Shown here piece by piece: positions 61,408 to 64,000 of a DNA stretch of 64,000 bases (position 1 is its first letter; every line of letters begins with the position of its first letter). Under the pieces are notes generated by a model. The model saw nothing but the letters and a program-made list of their open reading frames with translations. It was not told where the DNA came from and made no database searches. Source of the stretch: Streptomyces sp. NRRL WC-3742 (GTDB lineage: Bacteria > Actinomycetota > Actinomycetes > Streptomycetales > Streptomycetaceae); the NCBI RefSeq assembly GCF_000720635.1, contig NZ_JOCF01000003.1, positions 124,001 to 188,000 on the forward strand. The letters run 5' to 3'. Both the position numbers and the translations under genes were made by a program.

Positions 61408-64000
61408 GCCTCCTCTGGCAGTTGGATGGTCTCCCGCTCGACGGGGATGATCGGGCCCAGCCGGGCCGCCGGTGGCCGGGCCTGCCCGGCCTGCGCCTGC
61501 CCGGCCTGCTGTTGGACGGCGGCGGCGAGCCCGGCCACGGTGGGGGTCTTGAAGAAGGTCCGGACGGCGATCTCGGAGCCCCACTCCTCGCGCACCTGCG
61601 CGATCACCTGGAGGGCGAGCAGCGAGTTGCCGCCGATGGCGAAGAAGTCGTCGTGGACGCCGACCCCGGTGCGCCCCAGGGCCTGCTCCCAGAGCTCGGC
61701 CAGGCGCAGCTCGTCCGGGGTGCGGGCCGGGGTCCCGTGGGCGGGCGGGGCCACCTCGGTGCCGCCGGCCGAGGCCAGTGCGGCGCGGTCCAGCTTGCCG
61801 TTCGGGGTGGTCGGCAGCGCGGGCAGCAGCACCAGCCGGTTCGGGGTCATGTAGAGCGGCAGGCTCCCGCGCAGCACCGCGTACCAGTCGGTGGCCCCGG
61901 CCCCGGCCCCGGCCCCAGGACGCGGCACCAGGTAGGCGTGCAGCCGCCGCTGCGCCGGGTCGCTGCCCTCGGTGACCACCACGGCGTCCTGGACGCCGGG
62001 TGTGCGGCGCAGGGCGGCCTCGATCTCGCCGAGCTCCACCCGGTAGCCGCGGATCTTCAGCTGCTGGTCGCTGCGGCCGAGGTACTCGATCCGCAGGCCC
62101 CCGGGGGTCGGGCGGTGACGGACGCGGTCGCCCGTGCGGTAGATCCGTGCGCCGGGGGCGGTGCTGAACGGGTGGGGCAGGAAGGCGGCGGCGGTCTGGC
62201 CGGCGCTGCCGAGGTAGCCGTGGGTGAGGCCCGGGCCGGCCACGTACAGGGTGCCGGGCACGCCCGGCGGCACGGGCCGCAGCTGCTCGTCCAGGACGTA
62301 CGCCTCGGTGCCGGGCAGCGGGGTGCCGATCAGGATCTCGGGCCCGTGCTCGGCCTGCGGGTCGACCGTGAAGTAGGTGCTGTCGATCGCGGCCTCGGTG
62401 ACGCCGTAGCAGTTGACCACCCGGGTGTCCGGCCCGGCGAGCCGCTGGATGCGGGCGAGTTCGTCGCACGGGTAGGTGTCGGAGCCGACGATGAGGAGCT
62501 TGAGGAAGTCCAGGCCCTCGCCGGTCGCCTCGACGTGGTTGACCAGGTTCCGCAGCACGACGGGCACGAAGTCGGCGACGTCGACGCCCTCCTCGCGCAT
62601 CAGCCGCAGCAGCCGCTCCGGCTGCAGGGAGACCTCGCGCGGGCAGACCACCAGGGTCGCGCCGGAGCCCAGGCAGCGGGTGAACTCGCCGAGGAACCCG
62701 TCGAAGCAGAAGTTCGCCATCTGCAGGTGCGCGGTGATCCGGCCGCGCAGGGCGAAGGCCCCCTGCCAGGCCAGGTGGAAGGTGATCAGGCCCCGGTGCG
62801 CGGCCAGCACGCCCTTGGGCCTGCCGGTCGAGCCGGAGGTGTAGATCACGTAGGCGAGGTCGGCGGGCCCGGTCGTCCGGGGCGGGCGGGTGCTCGGCGC
62901 CGGGGCTTCGCTCGCGGTGACCAACTCGACCGGGGCGTCGCCGAGTTCGTCGGCCAGGTCGTCCTGGGCGATGACCAGGCGCGCCCCGGCGTCGTCCAGG
63001 ATCAGCCGGCGGCGGGCGGCGGGGCTCTCCAGATCCAGCGGCAGGCAGGCCGCGCCGGCCTTCCAGACCGCCAGCACGGCCACCGCCGTACGGGCCGAGC
63101 GCTCCATCAGGATGCCGACCCGGTCTCCGGGGCGGGCGCCCGCCGAGCGCAGCCGGTGCGCGAGCCGGTTGGCGGCCTGGTCGAGCTGCCGGTAGCTGAG
63201 CCGGTCCCGGCCGCTGACCACGGCCGGGGCGTCCGGGCAGCGCTCGGCGTGCGCCTCGATCAGGTCGAGCAGGGTGGGCGCCTCCGGCTCCGGTACGGGG
63301 GCTCCGGCGGCGGCCGCCAGGGCGGCGGCGTGCTCGGCCGGGTCGGTCAGGCTCACCTCGGCCAGCGGGGTGTCGGGCTGCTCGACCAGCAGGCCGAGCA
63401 CCGTACGCCAGTGGCGCAGCATGCGCTCGACGGTCTCGCCGCGGTAGAGCCCGGTGTCGTAGTGGGCCAGGAACTCCATCCCGTCGGCCCGGTCGATCGC
63501 GTCCAGGGTCAGGTCGAACTTGGCCGCGCCCGCGTCCACTTCGTGCACCTGGACGTCGAAGCCGTCCGGGTCCAGCGGCCCGGTGGCGGGCACGTGCTGG
63601 AAGGCGATCTGGAACAGCGGGCTGACCGACGGGTCCCGCTCGGTGCCGAGGGCGGCGAGCACCTCGTCGAAGGGCAGGTCCTGGTGCTGGTACGCCTCCA
63701 GGCAGCCGCGGCGCACCCGGGCCAGGGCTTCGCGCAGGGTCCGGGCGCCGGTCAGGTCGGTGCGCAGCACCAGGGTGTTGAGGAACGGGCCGATCAGCTG
63801 GTGGGTCTGCGGCTCGTCCCGCAGCGCGGCCGGGGCGCCGATCGCCAGGTCCTCGCGGTCCAGGTGGCGCGAGAGGGTGACGGCCAGGGCGGTGAGCAGC
63901 ACGATGAACGGGGTGCTGCGCTCTGCCCGGGCCAACGCCCGTACGGAGTCGGCGAGTTCAGCATCCAGGGGGAGCCTGGTGGCGGTCGCGGGGGCCGTGC
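61401..64000 (-). CDS. NRPS C-A-PCP protein, 5' end outside window
   Basis: The frame stays open to base 64000. The visible part has the second half of a condensation domain, then an A domain (AYVIYTSGSTGRPKGVLAAH, NFCFDGFLGEFTRCLGSGAT, VVNCYGVTEAAIDSTYF, IYRTGDRVRHRP) and a carrier (FFAIGGNSLLALQVIAQV). The FDGFLGEF and CYGVTE signatures differ from ordinary A domains and mark a subgroup; the substrate is not assigned. It is first of the visible operon genes and may carry more modules upstream. Confidence 0.93.
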   Translation of the reverse strand, partial: TAPATATRLPLDAELADSVRALARAERSTPFIVLLTALAVTLSRHLDREDLAIGAPAALRDEPQTHQLIGPFLNTLVLRTDLTGARTLREALARVRRGCLEAYQHQDLPFDEVLAALGTERDPSVSPLFQIAFQHVPATGPLDPDGFDVQVHEVDAGAAKFDLTLDAIDRADGMEFLAHYDTGLYRGETVERMLRHWRTVLGLLVEQPDTPLAEVSLTDPAEHAAALAAAAGAPVPEPEAPTLLDLIEAHAERCPDAPAVVSGRDRLSYRQLDQAANRLAHRLRSAGARPGDRVGILMERSARTAVAVLAVWKAGAACLPLDLESPAARRRLILDDAGARLVIAQDDLADELGDAPVELVTASEAPAPSTRPPRTTGPADLAYVIYTSGSTGRPKGVLAAHRGLITFHLAWQGAFALRGRITAHLQMANFCFDGFLGEFTRCLGSGATLVVCPREVSLQPERLLRLMREEGVDVADFVPVVLRNLVNHVEATGEGLDFLKLLIVGSDTYPCDELARIQRLAGPDTRVVNCYGVTEAAIDSTYFTVDPQAEHGPEILIGTPLPGTEAYVLDEQLRPVPPGVPGTLYVAGPGLTHGYLGSAGQTAAAFLPHPFSTAPGARIYRTGDRVRHRPTPGGLRIEYLGRSDQQLKIRGYRVELGEIEAALRRTPGVQDAVVVTEGSDPAQRRLHAYLVPRPGAGAGAGATDWYAVLRGSLPLYMTPNRLVLLPALPTTPNGKLDRAALASAGGTEVAPPAHGTPARTPDELRLAELWEQALGRTGVGVHDDFFAIGGNSLLALQVIAQVREEWGSEIAVRTFFKTPTVAGLAAAVQQQAGQAQAGQARPPAARLGPIIPVERETIQLPEEAW

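Overview
The base composition is very GC-rich with near-total G/C at third codon positions, and the window carries SARP regulators, a DasR-type operator, an AA10 chitin/cellulose oxygenase, SH3-like secreted proteins, and PKS and NRPS genes. Together these point to a Streptomyces-like actinomycete (Streptomycetaceae) and to a secondary-metabolite-rich part of its chromosome. No tRNA, rRNA, CRISPR array, IS element or prophage was seen.

Layout. (1) Bases 1-3127 hold the 3' end of a type I PKS, a final module with a decayed AT followed by DH-KR-ACP-TE. (2) Bases 3.1-11.5 kb are mixed: an EcsC-like protein, a lytic polysaccharide monooxygenase behind a DasR-like site, a membrane-anchored PD-(D/E)XK-like protein, an AraC regulator, an ArsR/VOC divergent pair and a frameshifted secreted protein. 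(3) Bases 11.6-24.7 kb look like one RiPP locus, the most interesting part of the window. It has two small precursor-like peptides that share an H-S-A-x-D...C motif, although they lie 7 kb apart. Around them are a radical SAM/SPASM enzyme, a JmjC oxygenase, a cytosolic subtilase, a prolyl oligopeptidase, an MFS exporter, a GAF protein, a cyclase/AAA/TPR protein and a SARP activator. Three 7-4-7 direct repeats of the SARP-box type sit in the two divergent promoter regions and tie the locus together. (4) Bases 24.7-41.7 kb are accessory: winged-helix and TetR regulators, a CHAT/NB-ARC protein, an LGFP-repeat protein with a NucA/NucB-like end, a GNAT enzyme, and a cluster of small secreted SH3-like proteins around an NlpC/P60 hydrolase and an ECF sigma factor. 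(5) From 41.7 kb to the right edge is a dissociated NRPS cluster. A CPA2 antiporter and one A-PCP protein stand at its edge. Eleven overlapping minus-strand genes then encode C-A-PCP, MbtH, an 85-residue protein, a TauD-type oxygenase, C-PCP, C-A-MT-PCP-C, a lone A domain, a P450, PCP-TE, A-PCP and a TPR-methyltransferase.

How the genes may work together (inference). In region 3 the SARP would switch on both precursor promoters, the radical SAM and JmjC enzymes would modify the acidic, Cys-containing cores, the two proteases would trim them, and the MFS pump would export the product. In region 5 the overlapping stop-start junctions imply one long transcript. Carrier domains without their own A domain must be loaded in trans, with oxidative tailoring by the P450 and TauD enzymes and release by the PCP-TE protein.

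Limits: all domain calls are from reading motifs, and no database search was run.
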